Shown in pieces: positions 29,009 to 38,305 of a DNA stretch of 64,000 nucleotides. Below the pieces are notes generated by a model. The model saw only the letters and a program-made list of their open reading frames with translations, did no database searches and was not told the DNA's origin. The position numbers were made by a program, and so were the translations under genes. The stretch's first letter is position 1; each line of letters starts with the position of its first letter. This DNA is from Haemophilus haemolyticus (lineage in GTDB: Bacteria > Pseudomonadota > Gammaproteobacteria > Enterobacterales > Pasteurellaceae), in contig NZ_LYCK01000001.1 in the NCBI RefSeq assembly GCF_001679045.1, positions 389,162 through 453,161 on the forward strand, in the 5' to 3' direction.

Positions 29009-29521
29009 ATGAAAAAATCTTTATTAGCAGTTATTGTTGGTGCATTTGCCTTTGCTTCTGTTGCAAATGCGAATATCTATGCTGAAGGCGATATAGGTTT
29101 ATCTCAAACTAAAGCAAACGGTAGTAATAACACTCGAATTGAACCTCGTGTAGCGGTTGGTTATAAATTAGGAAATACGCGTGTTGCGGGTGATTATACT
29201 CATCATGGAAAAGTTGATGGTGCGAAAATTCACGGTTTAGGTGCATCAGTATTATATGATTTTGATACAAATTCTAAAGTTGAACCTTATGTAGGTGCTC
29301 GTGTTGCAGCTAACCAATTCAAATATGATAATAGAGCTAACCAAGTATATAAAAGTTCTTCTGAAACTAAAATTGGCTATGGTGTTGTAGCTGGCGCTAA
29401 ATATAAATTAGATGGTAACTGGTATGCGAATGGCGGTGTTGAGTATAACCGTCTAGGTAGTTTTGATAACACCAAAGTTAATAACTATGGTGCAAAAGTT
29501 GGTGTGGGTTACGGATTCTAA
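29009..29521 (+). CDS. Small outer membrane beta-barrel, opacity-type protein
   Basis: A 170-aa precursor with a clear signal peptide (1-21, ending SVANA) and a body of alternating strands ending in an aromatic residue (GVGYGF), the outer membrane sorting signal. It belongs to the OmpX/Opa-like eight-strand barrel family and is annotated in H. influenzae as an opacity-associated porin-like protein. Its function is unknown. The ATG has a strong AAGGAG site, and a terminator follows. Confidence 0.87.
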   Translation: MKKSLLAVIVGAFAFASVANANIYAEGDIGLSQTKANGSNNTRIEPRVAVGYKLGNTRVAGDYTHHGKVDGAKIHGLGASVLYDFDTNSKVEPYVGARVAANQFKYDNRANQVYKSSSETKIGYGVVAGAKYKLDGNWYANGGVEYNRLGSFDNTKVNNYGAKVGVGYGF

Positions 29522-29563
29522 TTTTTACAATACGTAAAATCCTTTTATTAAACACTTTAATTT

Positions 29564-29600
29564 AACGGTGATCGTCTAAGGCGATCACCGTTATTCGTTT
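29564..29600 (+). terminator. Terminator of the opacity-type gene
   Basis: AACGGTGATCG (29564-29574) and CGATCACCGTT (29582-29592) form an 11-bp stem, followed by a short T-rich tail. Confidence 0.8.
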
Positions 29601-29701
29601 TAGGGCAGAGTAGAAAATAGTTGACTAAAAGTGCGGTTAAAATTCTCGGAAATTTTCTTTCTCAATAGCTTTTTGATAAAACTATCACATTAAAATATAA
29701 A

Positions 29702-29730
29702 AAATCCCAACCTTGGTTGGGATTTAAAAA
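29702..29730. terminator. Terminator of artPIQM
   Basis: AAATCCCAACC (29702-29712) and GGTTGGGATTT (29715-29725) form a perfect 11-bp stem with a T run on the minus-strand side. It ends the art operon; a similar hairpin ends gmhA. Confidence 0.88.
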
Positions 29731-29752
29731 TGACTAAAGATTTTACCGCACT

Positions 29753-30436
29753 TTATACTTTGCTTACTTCAAAACGTTCAAATGCCAACACTTTTTTCTC
29801 TAATTTACGTAGCAATAAAGTCGCAATGCCCGTAATAATTAAATATATAGCGCCTGCGATGCCGTAAATTGTCAGTGCATCATATTCTGTACCATAAAGT
29901 TGGCGAGCATAGCCCATTATATCCATAATTGTAATGGTGGAGGCTAATGCCGTGCCTTTAAATACCAAAATGATTTCGTTGCTGTAAGAAGGCAACGCAC
30001 GTTTTAAGGCATAAGGAATTAAAATTTTCAACGTTTGTATGCGGTTTAATCCTAATGCGGCACAACTTTCCCATTGTCCTTTGGGAATGGCTTTCACTGC
30101 TCCATGAAATAATTGTGTGGAGTAGGCTGCACTGTTTAGCGCTAAAGCTAATGCAGCACAGAACCACGCATTGGATAAGACATACCATAATGGGCTGTCA
30201 ATAATCCATTGGAATTGGCCCGGCCCCGCATAAATTAAAAAGAACTGTACTAACAGTGGCGTGCCAGTGAATAAAGTAAGGTATAAATTAACCGCTCTTT
30301 TTACCCATTTGTTTTCCATTGAAAGCAAAAAGGTGAGAAATAATGCCAAACAGAAGGCAATCAGCAACGATACGACTGTAAGCAACAAACTCGTTGGAAT
30401 CCCTTGTGCGATCACGCTTAAATATTCTTGAAACAT
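29753..30436 (-). CDS. artM: Arginine ABC transporter permease ArtM
   Basis: One of two inner-membrane permeases of the ArtPIQM basic amino acid importer. The 227-aa product has about five hydrophobic helices and the HisM-type EAA loop (SCAALGLNRIQTLKILIPYALKRALP). Its start overlaps the artQ stop by one base, so the two permeases are coupled. It is the last gene of the operon. Confidence 0.95.
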   Translation of the reverse strand: MFQEYLSVIAQGIPTSLLLTVVSLLIAFCLALFLTFLLSMENKWVKRAVNLYLTLFTGTPLLVQFFLIYAGPGQFQWIIDSPLWYVLSNAWFCAALALALNSAAYSTQLFHGAVKAIPKGQWESCAALGLNRIQTLKILIPYALKRALPSYSNEIILVFKGTALASTITIMDIMGYARQLYGTEYDALTIYGIAGAIYLIITGIATLLLRKLEKKVLAFERFEVSKV

Positions 30437-31101
30437 TATTTTACGCCCCTTTCAAAACGAGTAAAACGCAACTCTAATTTTCGAATACCAACTTGGCTAA
30501 TTAATGTCACTGCCAAATAAATTAACGCAGCAATACCGTACCAAGTAAAGGGTTGATGTGTGTTGGTATTAATCAGATCCGCTTGGCGCATCAAATCGTC
30601 CACGCCAATTAATGAAACCAATGCTGTATCTTTTAGTAATACAAGCCATTGATTGCTTAAACCTGGTAAGGCATGACGCCATACCTGTGGCATGACAATG
30701 TGGATGAACGTATAGCTTTTGCTTAAGCCTAACGCCGCACCAGATTCCCATTGACCTTTCGGGATAGCTTGAATGGCTCCGCGTAATGTTTGTGAAGCAT
30801 AAGCTGCAAAAATGAGAGAAAGCGCAAATACACCGCAGCCAAATGCCCCAAATTCAATGTATTCTCCTGTTAGCATTTCGACTAATTCAGTAGAACCAAA
30901 ATACACGAGTAATACAACGAGAATTTCAGGTAAGCCACGCAATAAGGCAATGAGTATAGCCGTTGGTTTACCAACAAAACGGTTTGCTTCAAGTACGGCA
31001 AAAATTAGACTTAAAAATAAGCCTAGGATTAATGAACAGACCGCAAGCCCTAAAGTCATTAGGGCTGCGGTAAGCATTAAAGAAAGAAAATCATAACTCA
31101 T
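30436..31101 (-). CDS. artQ: Arginine ABC transporter permease ArtQ
   Basis: The second permease of ArtPIQM, 221 aa, with five predicted helices and the EAA loop [27 protein letters not shown]. It lies 3 bases after artI and overlaps artM by one base. Confidence 0.95.
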   Translation of the reverse strand: MSYDFLSLMLTAALMTLGLAVCSLILGLFLSLIFAVLEANRFVGKPTAILIALLRGLPEILVVLLVYFGSTELVEMLTGEYIEFGAFGCGVFALSLIFAAYASQTLRGAIQAIPKGQWESGAALGLSKSYTFIHIVMPQVWRHALPGLSNQWLVLLKDTALVSLIGVDDLMRQADLINTNTHQPFTWYGIAALIYLAVTLISQVGIRKLELRFTRFERGVK

Positions 31102-31104
31102 AGA

Positions 31105-31824
31105 TTATTTTGTCATCCATTTATCATAGATTTTTTGGTATTCACCATTTGCTTTAATTGCAGCTAAACCTTTGTTTAATTGCTCAGCTAATTCTTTATT
31201 TGATTTATGCATCGCAATACCTAAACCATTACCAAAATATTTTTTATTTGCTACTTTTTCGCCAACAAATTGCATTTCTGGCTCTTTGCTAATCATATCT
31301 GCAAGTACTGCGGTATCGCCAAAAATCATATCAATTCTACCGCTCTTTAAGTCTAAAATTGCGCTTTGTAAGCTTGCATAAGCCTTAGTTGTATATTGTT
31401 TGGTTTCAGCTACGGTGTATTGTTGGAATGTGGTTCCATTTTGAACGCCGACATTTTTTGCACTTTCTAACGTTGCTTTTCCTTTAAGGGTTACATAGCT
31501 TGCAGTGCTATCGTAATATGCATCAGAGAATAAAACTTGTTTTGCTCTCGCATCGGTAATATCAATAGCGGAAATGGATGCGTCAAAGCGTTTTGCTTTT
31601 AAATTTGGAATTAATGCATCAAAAGCTTCGCCTTTGAATTTACAGGTTGCTTGGATTTCTTTACAAATTGCATTCGCTACATCGACATCAAAGCCAATAA
31701 TCTCGCCTTTTTCATTTGTGGTTTCAAATGGTGGATAGCTAGGTTCCATTGCAAAAGTAAGTTCTTGTGCGCTTGCCGCTACGGATGCGCCTAATAAAAT
31801 TGCAGTTAACAATGTTTTTTTCAT
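31105..31824 (-). CDS. artI: Periplasmic arginine-binding protein ArtI
   Basis: The 239-aa precursor has a signal peptide (1-19, ending SVAASA) and a type II amino-acid binding fold ([31 protein letters not shown], then [22 protein letters not shown]). It gives ArtPIQM its specificity; arginine is inferred from the family and from the ArgR-like site upstream. It sits between artP and artQ, 17 bases after artP. Confidence 0.94.
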   Translation of the reverse strand: MKKTLLTAILLGASVAASAQELTFAMEPSYPPFETTNEKGEIIGFDVDVANAICKEIQATCKFKGEAFDALIPNLKAKRFDASISAIDITDARAKQVLFSDAYYDSTASYVTLKGKATLESAKNVGVQNGTTFQQYTVAETKQYTTKAYASLQSAILDLKSGRIDMIFGDTAVLADMISKEPEMQFVGEKVANKKYFGNGLGIAMHKSNKELAEQLNKGLAAIKANGEYQKIYDKWMTK

Positions 31825-31841
31825 AATAAAATCCTTATTCT

Positions 31842-32573
31842 CTAGTGAGAAAGATATTGTTTAAATTGTTCGGTTTTCGGGTTTTCAAAACAATCTGCCG
31901 AGCCTATTTCGACAATTTTCCCCTGTTCCATATACACCACTTTAGTCGCGACTTTTTGAGCAACATTGACTTCATGGGTCACAATCACCTGAGTAATGCC
32001 GGTTTCTTGTAATTCTTTAATTATATCTACAACTTGCGCTGTAATTTCTGGATCTAATGCAGCCGTTGGTTCATCAAATAGAAGAACTTGTGGTTTCATC
32101 ATCAGTGCACGGGCTATTGCAACACGTTGTTGCTGACCGCCTGATAAATGTAATGGAAAGCGATCTGTAAGTCGTTCTAAACGTAAACGTTTTAATAATT
32201 CCATCGCATCTGCTTTGGCTTCATTTTCGCTTACGCCACGCACTTTCATTGGCGCTTCAATTAAGTTTTCAATTACCGTTAAGTGCGGCCAAAGGTGATA
32301 TTGTTGAAATACCATTCCTACATCTTGGCGTAATTGTCGAATTGCTTTGGGATTTGCCATTGCATTGGATAAATTAAAATCATTGTTTGCAATGCTTAAT
32401 TCGCCAGATTTTGGTACTTCTAATAAATTTAATGTGCGAATCAATGTGCTTTTACCTGCGCCACTTGGGCCAAGCAATACAACGGTATCACCCTCATTAG
32501 CTTCAAGATTAATATCAAATAATGCTTGAGATGAACCGTAAAAGAAATTTAGATTTTTAACACGAATAGTCAT
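31842..32573 (-). CDS. artP: Arginine ABC transporter ATPase ArtP
   Basis: The ATPase of ArtPIQM, 243 aa, with Walker A GPSGAGKS (35-42), signature [15 protein letters not shown] and Walker [15 protein letters not shown]. It is the first gene of artPIQM and has its own promoter with an overlapping ArgR-like palindrome. Confidence 0.96.
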   Translation of the reverse strand: MTIRVKNLNFFYGSSQALFDINLEANEGDTVVLLGPSGAGKSTLIRTLNLLEVPKSGELSIANNDFNLSNAMANPKAIRQLRQDVGMVFQQYHLWPHLTVIENLIEAPMKVRGVSENEAKADAMELLKRLRLERLTDRFPLHLSGGQQQRVAIARALMMKPQVLLFDEPTAALDPEITAQVVDIIKELQETGITQVIVTHEVNVAQKVATKVVYMEQGKIVEIGSADCFENPKTEQFKQYLSH

Positions 32574-32603
32574 TTCAATTTTCTCGTCTTTTAAGATGAA
32601 AAA

Positions 32604-32632
32604 ATATTACATTTTTATGCATAATTATGCAA
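32604..32632 (-). promoter_or_regulatory. artP promoter with an ArgR-box-like palindrome
   Basis: On the minus strand TTGCAT (32632-32627) and TAATAT (32609-32604) are 17 bases apart. The perfect palindrome TGCATAATTATGCA (32618-32631) overlaps the -35 box and the spacer and resembles the ARG box core TGAATNNNNATTCA. ArgR binding here would repress artPIQM when arginine is plentiful. The promoter is clear; the regulator is inferred. Confidence 0.7.
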
Positions 32633-32644
32633 GTGACATAAATA

Positions 32645-32672
32645 AAAAATCCCAAAAAAATTTGGGATTTTA
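32645..32672 (-). terminator. Terminator of gmhA
   Basis: AAATCCCAAA (32647-32656) and TTTGGGATTT (32661-32670) form a 10-bp stem with T on both sides. It separates gmhA from the art promoter. Confidence 0.85.
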
Positions 32673-32704
32673 AAAATTTGATTGAAATCAACCGCACTTT
32701 AGGC

Positions 32705-33361
<657 letters not shown>

Positions 33362-33391
33362 TCATCTTTTTCTGATGAAGTAAAGATTTTT

Positions 33392-33433
33392 TGCGATTTA
33401 GATCGTAATAGCGAATTTGCGTGCTTTTAGATT
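33392..33433 (+). promoter_or_regulatory. Competence-type CRP-S site and promoter of the exported ligase gene
   Basis: TGCGA (33392-33396), six bases, then TCGTA (33403-33407), preceded by T and followed by A, fit the H. influenzae CRP-S consensus TGCGA-N6-TCGCA used by CRP with Sxy. TAGATT (33428-33433) is a plausible -10. With a start near 33441 the site is centred at about -41.5, the class II position. The ligase gene is a known member of the competence regulon to my recollection. Confidence 0.72.
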
Positions 33434-33490
33434 ATTCCAGATAAACTTATTCTGAGAAAAATGACCAGCACCAAAATTTACAAAAATATC

Positions 33491-34297
33491 ATGAAATTTT
33501 ACCGCACTTTGTTACTTTTCTTCGTGAGCTCTTTCGCTTTAGCTAACTCAGATTTAATGCTTCTTCATACCTACGATAATCAATCAATAGAAGGTTGGGT
33601 GATGTCTGAAAAATTAGATGGTGTACGTGGTTATTGGGATGGAAAGCAATTATTAACTCGACAAGGGCAACGTTTATCTCCGCCCGCCTATTTCATTAAG
33701 GATTTTCCGCCTTTTGCGATTGATGGTGAATTATTTAGTGAGCGAAATCATTTTGAGGAAATTTCATCAATCACAAAATCTTTCAAAGGCAATGGTTGGG
33801 AAAAACTTAAATTATATGTTTTTGATGTCCCTGATGCAGAGGGTAATTTATTTGATCGTTTAGCTAAATTGAAAGCGTATTTACTTGAATATCCTACGAC
33901 TTATATTGAAATTATTGAACAAATCCCCGTGAGAGATAAAGTGCATTTATATGAGTTTCTTAATCAAATCGAATCTTTGAAGGGGGAGGGCGTCGTAGTA
34001 CGAGATCCTTATGCACCTTATGAACGAAAACGTAGCAATCGGATTTTAAAATTGAAAACAACTCAAGATGAAGAGTGTACGGTCATTGCACACCATAAAG
34101 GAAAAGGACAATTTGAAAATGTGATGGGTGCTTTAACTTGTAAAAATCATCGGGGAGAATTTAAAATCGGTTCGGGTTTTAATTTAAACGAACGAGAAAA
34201 TCCCCCTCCTATAGGATCTGTGATTACTTATAAATATCGAGGCCTTACGAATAGTGGAAAACCTCGATTTGCAACCTATTGGCGAGAGAAAAAATGA
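33491..34297 (+). CDS. Exported ATP-dependent DNA ligase (LigE type)
   Basis: A minimal ATP-dependent ligase of 268 aa. The catalytic lysine is K41 in SEKLDGVRG (motif I); motifs DGELF (III), EGVVVRDP (IV) and LKLK (V) follow, then an OB domain. A signal peptide (1-19, ending SFALA) sends it to the periplasm, as in the LigE group found in competent bacteria. I chose the ATG at 33491; an in-frame ATG at 33461 adds ten residues and has a slightly better ribosome binding site. The CRP-S promoter links it to DNA uptake. It converges with dppF. Confidence 0.93.
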   Translation: MKFYRTLLLFFVSSFALANSDLMLLHTYDNQSIEGWVMSEKLDGVRGYWDGKQLLTRQGQRLSPPAYFIKDFPPFAIDGELFSERNHFEEISSITKSFKGNGWEKLKLYVFDVPDAEGNLFDRLAKLKAYLLEYPTTYIEIIEQIPVRDKVHLYEFLNQIESLKGEGVVVRDPYAPYERKRSNRILKLKTTQDEECTVIAHHKGKGQFENVMGALTCKNHRGEFKIGSGFNLNERENPPPIGSVITYKYRGLTNSGKPRFATYWREKK

Positions 34298-34325
34298 GCT
34301 TATTTATCAGTCTGACAAAATGAAT

Positions 34326-35309
34326 TTAATCAATATGGAAACAAGCGATTAATTTTCCATCAGTATATTGCTCTAAGTGCGGTTGGTTTTCACGACATTT
34401 TTCTGTCGCTTTCCAACAACGAGGATTAAATGCACAGCCTTTGGGCGGATTAATTGGACTTGGCAATTCGCCTGTCAGCTTAATACGCTCACGGCGCAAG
34501 TTTGCTGACAAACGTGGTGTTGCTGAAAGTAACGCTTTGGTATAAGGATGTTGAGGATTAGAGAAGATTTGCTCTGTTGTTCCTTTTTCGACACAACGAC
34601 CTAAATACATCACCATCACTTCATCTGCGATATGTTCTACTACGGAAAGATCGTGCGAAATGAACACGTAAGACAAGCCTAATTCATCTTGTAAATCCAT
34701 CATTAAATTCAGTACTTGCGCACGCACAGAAACATCCAATGCAGAAACCGGTTCATCGGCAACGACAACATCAGGTTCTAACATTAAGCCACGTGCAATG
34801 GCGATACGCTGGCGTTGCCCGCCTGAGAACATATGGGGGTAACGATCATAAAATTCAGCGCGCAATCCCACTTTTTCCATCATTGATAAAACTTTTTCTC
34901 GACGTTCTTTGGCTGAAAGTTTTGTATTGATGATTAATGGTTCTTCCAAAATTGAACCAATCTTTTTACGTGGATTTAATGAGGCATAAGGATTTTGGAA
35001 AACTATTTGAATTTTTTTACGACGTAGCGCCTTTGTTTCAGGATCATTTTCTAAAAAATTATGCCCTTTATAATAAAGTTCGCCTTCAGTTGGTTCTTCA
35101 ATCATGGTTAGCAAACGCCCTAGCGTTGATTTTCCACAACCAGATTCCCCTACGACAGCTAAAGTTTTACCTCGTTCAAGCTGAAAAGAGACACCATCTA
35201 AAGCTTTTACTTGCTGTGGTTTTGCAAACAAGCCTTTTTTCACTGGGTAATATTTTTTCAAGCCAATGGCATTTAATAATGGCGCATTTTCTTTTACTTC
35301 ATTCGTCAT
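34326..35309 (-). CDS. dppF: Dipeptide/heme ABC transporter ATPase DppF
   Basis: One of the two ATPases of the dipeptide importer DppBCDF, which can also take up heme when paired with a heme-binding lipoprotein in Haemophilus. The 327-aa product has Walker A GESGCGKS, signature FSGGQRQRIAIARGL and Walker B VVADEPVSALD, and the C-terminal oligopeptide-type domain with CAFNPRCWKATEKC. It follows dppD by 2 bases and is the last gene of the operon. Confidence 0.96.
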   Translation of the reverse strand: MTNEVKENAPLLNAIGLKKYYPVKKGLFAKPQQVKALDGVSFQLERGKTLAVVGESGCGKSTLGRLLTMIEEPTEGELYYKGHNFLENDPETKALRRKKIQIVFQNPYASLNPRKKIGSILEEPLIINTKLSAKERREKVLSMMEKVGLRAEFYDRYPHMFSGGQRQRIAIARGLMLEPDVVVADEPVSALDVSVRAQVLNLMMDLQDELGLSYVFISHDLSVVEHIADEVMVMYLGRCVEKGTTEQIFSNPQHPYTKALLSATPRLSANLRRERIKLTGELPSPINPPKGCAFNPRCWKATEKCRENQPHLEQYTDGKLIACFHID

Positions 35310-35311
35310 TA

Positions 35312-36304
35312 TTAAGCTCCTTGATATTCAATTGGATTGCCTTGCTCGTTCAGCGGAGTATGGCATTTTACTTTGCGAGAACCGATATGATGCAATTGAG
35401 GTTCGACTTGGCGACAGTATTCGGTTGCATAAGGACAGCGAGGATTTAACAAACAGCCTGTTGGGCGATCGTATTTTCCAGGTACTACACCTTGTAATGA
35501 CTCTAAGCGAGATTTTCCTTCTGCAAATTCAGGTAATGAACGTAACAAGGCTTGAGTGTAAGGATGTTTTGGCTCGCGAAAAATATCTTTTGCGGTGCCT
35601 TCTTCAACGATTTGTCCTGCATACATCACGATAATTCGATCTGCAGCTTCAGCAACAAGCGCAAGATCATGGGTAATCAAAATCAGCGACATGCATTCTT
35701 TTTTCTGCAATTCGAGTAAGAGTTCCATAATTTGTGCTTGAATGGTTACATCTAACGCAGTAGTTGGCTCGTCTGCAATTAATAATTTAGGTCTGCAAGC
35801 AATTGCCATCGCAATCATCACGCGCTGACTCATTCCGCCAGAAAGCTGATGGGGATAAACATCAATGCGAGATTCTGGATCAGGAATACCGACCAATCTT
35901 AAAAGCTCTAAAGTGCGGTCTTTTCTTGCCTTTTTTGTGCCGCCTTCGTGAGTTTTTAACGCTTCCATAATTTGGAAACCCACAGTATAAGCTGGATTCA
36001 AGCTTGTCATCGGATCTTGGAAAATCATTGCTACATCAGCACCAATAAGCTGGCGTTTAGCTTTACTCTCTAAAGTGAGTAAATCAGTGTTTTCAAATTG
36101 CAAGGATTCTGCCGATACACGTCCTGGATGATCAATTAATCCCATAATAGCGAGCGAACTCACCGATTTACCTGAGCCCGATTCCCCCACGATGCCAAGC
36201 ACTTCGCCTTGTGCGACTTGATAGCTGATGCGATCCACTGCTTTAAATGGCGTATTTTTATCGCCAAAGTGAACAGAAAGTTCTTTTACGTCTAATAATG
36301 CCAT
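35312..36304 (-). CDS. dppD: Dipeptide/heme ABC transporter ATPase DppD
   Basis: The second ATPase of DppBCDF, 330 aa, with Walker A GESGSGKS, signature [16 protein letters not shown], Walker [13 protein letters not shown] and the C-terminal [14 protein letters not shown] region that in related proteins binds a 4Fe-4S cluster. It follows dppC by 9 bases. Confidence 0.96.
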   Translation of the reverse strand: MALLDVKELSVHFGDKNTPFKAVDRISYQVAQGEVLGIVGESGSGKSVSSLAIMGLIDHPGRVSAESLQFENTDLLTLESKAKRQLIGADVAMIFQDPMTSLNPAYTVGFQIMEALKTHEGGTKKARKDRTLELLRLVGIPDPESRIDVYPHQLSGGMSQRVMIAMAIACRPKLLIADEPTTALDVTIQAQIMELLLELQKKECMSLILITHDLALVAEAADRIIVMYAGQIVEEGTAKDIFREPKHPYTQALLRSLPEFAEGKSRLESLQGVVPGKYDRPTGCLLNPRCPYATEYCRQVEPQLHHIGSRKVKCHTPLNEQGNPIEYQGA

Positions 36305-36313
36305 TCTGTTTTC

Positions 36314-37201
36314 CTATTGTTTGAGTTTTGGATCAAGTGCATCGCGTAAGCCATCACCCATTAAGTTAAAGGCGAGCACTAAAGATAAAATCACTAAGCC
36401 AGGAATTGTAACCAACCAGTTTGCCGCTTGCATAAAACCACGCGCTTCTGAAAGCATTGTGCCAAGCTCAGGTGTTGGTGGTTTTGCACCAATGCCTAAG
36501 AAACCCAGTGTCGCGAGTTCTAAGATCGCATTAGAAATCCCCATTGTCATTTGCACAATCAAGGGCGCTAAACAGTTTGGTAAAATCACAATAAACATGA
36601 GGCGAAGAACTCTAGCGCCTGCGACTTTAGAGGAGGTGACATAATCACGATTTTTTTCATTCATCACCGCAGCTCGAGTTAAACGCACATAGCTAGGAAT
36701 TGATACAACAGCGATCGCTAAAGTGGCATTGGCGAGTGATGGCTCTAAAATAGAGACGACGACAATCGTCAAGAGTAAGTTTGGAATCGCGAGCATAATA
36801 TCAATTAAGCGAATGATGATTGTATCTAGCACGCCGCCATAATAACCAGAAATCAAGCCAAGACTGGTACCAAAGGCGCAGGATAGCAATACGATGACAA
36901 ATCCCGCAAAGACGGAAATTCGCGTTCCGTAAATGATGCGAGAAAGGATATCTCGCCCAATATCATCTGTTCCTAGTAGATAGGCAGGATTGCCGCCTTC
37001 ATACCAAGCGGGAGGAAGTAAAAGTGCGGTACGATTTTGTTCTGTTGGATCAAAAGGCGCAATATAAGGCGCGAAAATGCTGATTAAGGCAATAATCACA
37101 ATAAAGGTTAAACCGATTAGCGCGCCTCGGTTTTGTTTGAAGTAAAACCAAAATTCTTGCAAGGGCGTTTTCGGCGCGAAAGTTGAAGGCGTGTCAGACA
37201 T
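36314..37201 (-). CDS. dppC: Dipeptide/heme ABC transporter permease DppC
   Basis: An inner-membrane permease of 295 aa with an N-terminal OppC-type domain, about six helices and the EAA loop (SSKVAGARVLRLMFIVILPN). It follows dppB by 14 bases. Confidence 0.95.
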   Translation of the reverse strand: MSDTPSTFAPKTPLQEFWFYFKQNRGALIGLTFIVIIALISIFAPYIAPFDPTEQNRTALLLPPAWYEGGNPAYLLGTDDIGRDILSRIIYGTRISVFAGFVIVLLSCAFGTSLGLISGYYGGVLDTIIIRLIDIMLAIPNLLLTIVVVSILEPSLANATLAIAVVSIPSYVRLTRAAVMNEKNRDYVTSSKVAGARVLRLMFIVILPNCLAPLIVQMTMGISNAILELATLGFLGIGAKPPTPELGTMLSEARGFMQAANWLVTIPGLVILSLVLAFNLMGDGLRDALDPKLKQ

Positions 37202-37215
37202 AATTTCTCCTACAA

Positions 37216-38217
37216 TTAATGACGGATACGCGGATTGACCACGCCGTAAAGTAAATCGACGGTTAAATTCACCACAATAATAATCGTCGCAATAATAAGT
37301 ACAGAACCTTGTAATACAGGATAATCACGCGCTTGAATGGCATCAATAATCCATTTTCCAATTCCCGGCCATGAAAAAATGGTTTCTGTCAGTACGGCAC
37401 CAGAAAGCAATTGACCAACGATTAATCCGACCACAGTGACAACAGGAATTAACGCATTACGCAATGCATGAACAATGACAATTCGAGTATAACTTAGGCC
37501 TTTTGCTTTTGCTGTGCGAATGTAATCTTCACCTAACACTTCCAACATCGCAGATCGTGTCATACGCGTAATAATGGCGAGAGGAACTGTGCCTAGGACT
37601 ATTGCAGGAAGAATTAAGGATTTAACCGCATTTTCGAAGGCGCCAGGCATACCAGAAAGCCAGCTGTCAAGGAGCATAAATCCTGTCGGCGTATCGATCC
37701 AAAATTCATTATCTAAACGTCCACCTTGTGGTAAACCGAGTTGTGGTGAAACGTATAAAATTAAAATCAATCCCCACCAGAAAATTGGCATAGAATAACC
37801 AGTAAGCGATGCAGCTGTAACGGTGTGAGAAATCCAACTGTCTTTTTTTACTGCAGCAATCGTGCCTAAAATCACTCCGCCTAATAACGACCAAAATAAC
37901 GCAAAAAATGCTAATTCAGCTGTGGCAGGGAAAAGTGTAAAGAATTCAGTAAGAACCGGTTGTTGAGTGCGGAATGATGCACCAAAATCACCTTGTAGCA
38001 CTTTAGCAATATAATGAAAATATTGTTCATGCAAAGGAAGATCTAATCCTAATTGATGCATCATTTGTTGATGTATTTCAGGTGTTAAGCCACGTTCACC
38101 CATCATTATTTCAACTGGATCGCCAGGAATAAAATGCACAAGGGCAAACGTGATAAAAGTAATGGCAATAAAAGTTGGAATTACCATTAAGATACGTTTG
38201 AAGAAAAATTTAAACAT
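37216..38217 (-). CDS. dppB: Dipeptide/heme ABC transporter permease DppB
   Basis: The first gene of dppBCDF, 333 aa, with about six helices, the family start FFFKRILMVIPTFIAITFITF and the EAA loop TAKAKGLSYTRIVIVHALRNALIP. No substrate-binding gene (dppA) lies nearby, so the periplasmic partner is encoded elsewhere. The uvrD terminator hairpin lies just upstream, leaving little room for a promoter. Confidence 0.95.
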   Translation of the reverse strand: MFKFFFKRILMVIPTFIAITFITFALVHFIPGDPVEIMMGERGLTPEIHQQMMHQLGLDLPLHEQYFHYIAKVLQGDFGASFRTQQPVLTEFFTLFPATAELAFFALFWSLLGGVILGTIAAVKKDSWISHTVTAASLTGYSMPIFWWGLILILYVSPQLGLPQGGRLDNEFWIDTPTGFMLLDSWLSGMPGAFENAVKSLILPAIVLGTVPLAIITRMTRSAMLEVLGEDYIRTAKAKGLSYTRIVIVHALRNALIPVVTVVGLIVGQLLSGAVLTETIFSWPGIGKWIIDAIQARDYPVLQGSVLIIATIIIVVNLTVDLLYGVVNPRIRH

Positions 38218-38233
38218 TCAATCACTCAAATAC

Positions 38234-38268
38234 AAAAAAAGTGCAGTTAAAATTCACCGCACTTTTCA
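38234..38268 (-). terminator. Uptake-signal hairpin between uvrD and dppB
   Basis: Two uptake signals in opposite orientation (one imperfect, GTGCAGTT) form a stem. On the minus strand a run of seven T follows, so it reads as the uvrD terminator. Confidence 0.75.
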
Positions 38269-38305
38269 AAGAAATTAATCGGTAGAAGTAAAACTCCCTT
38301 GGATT

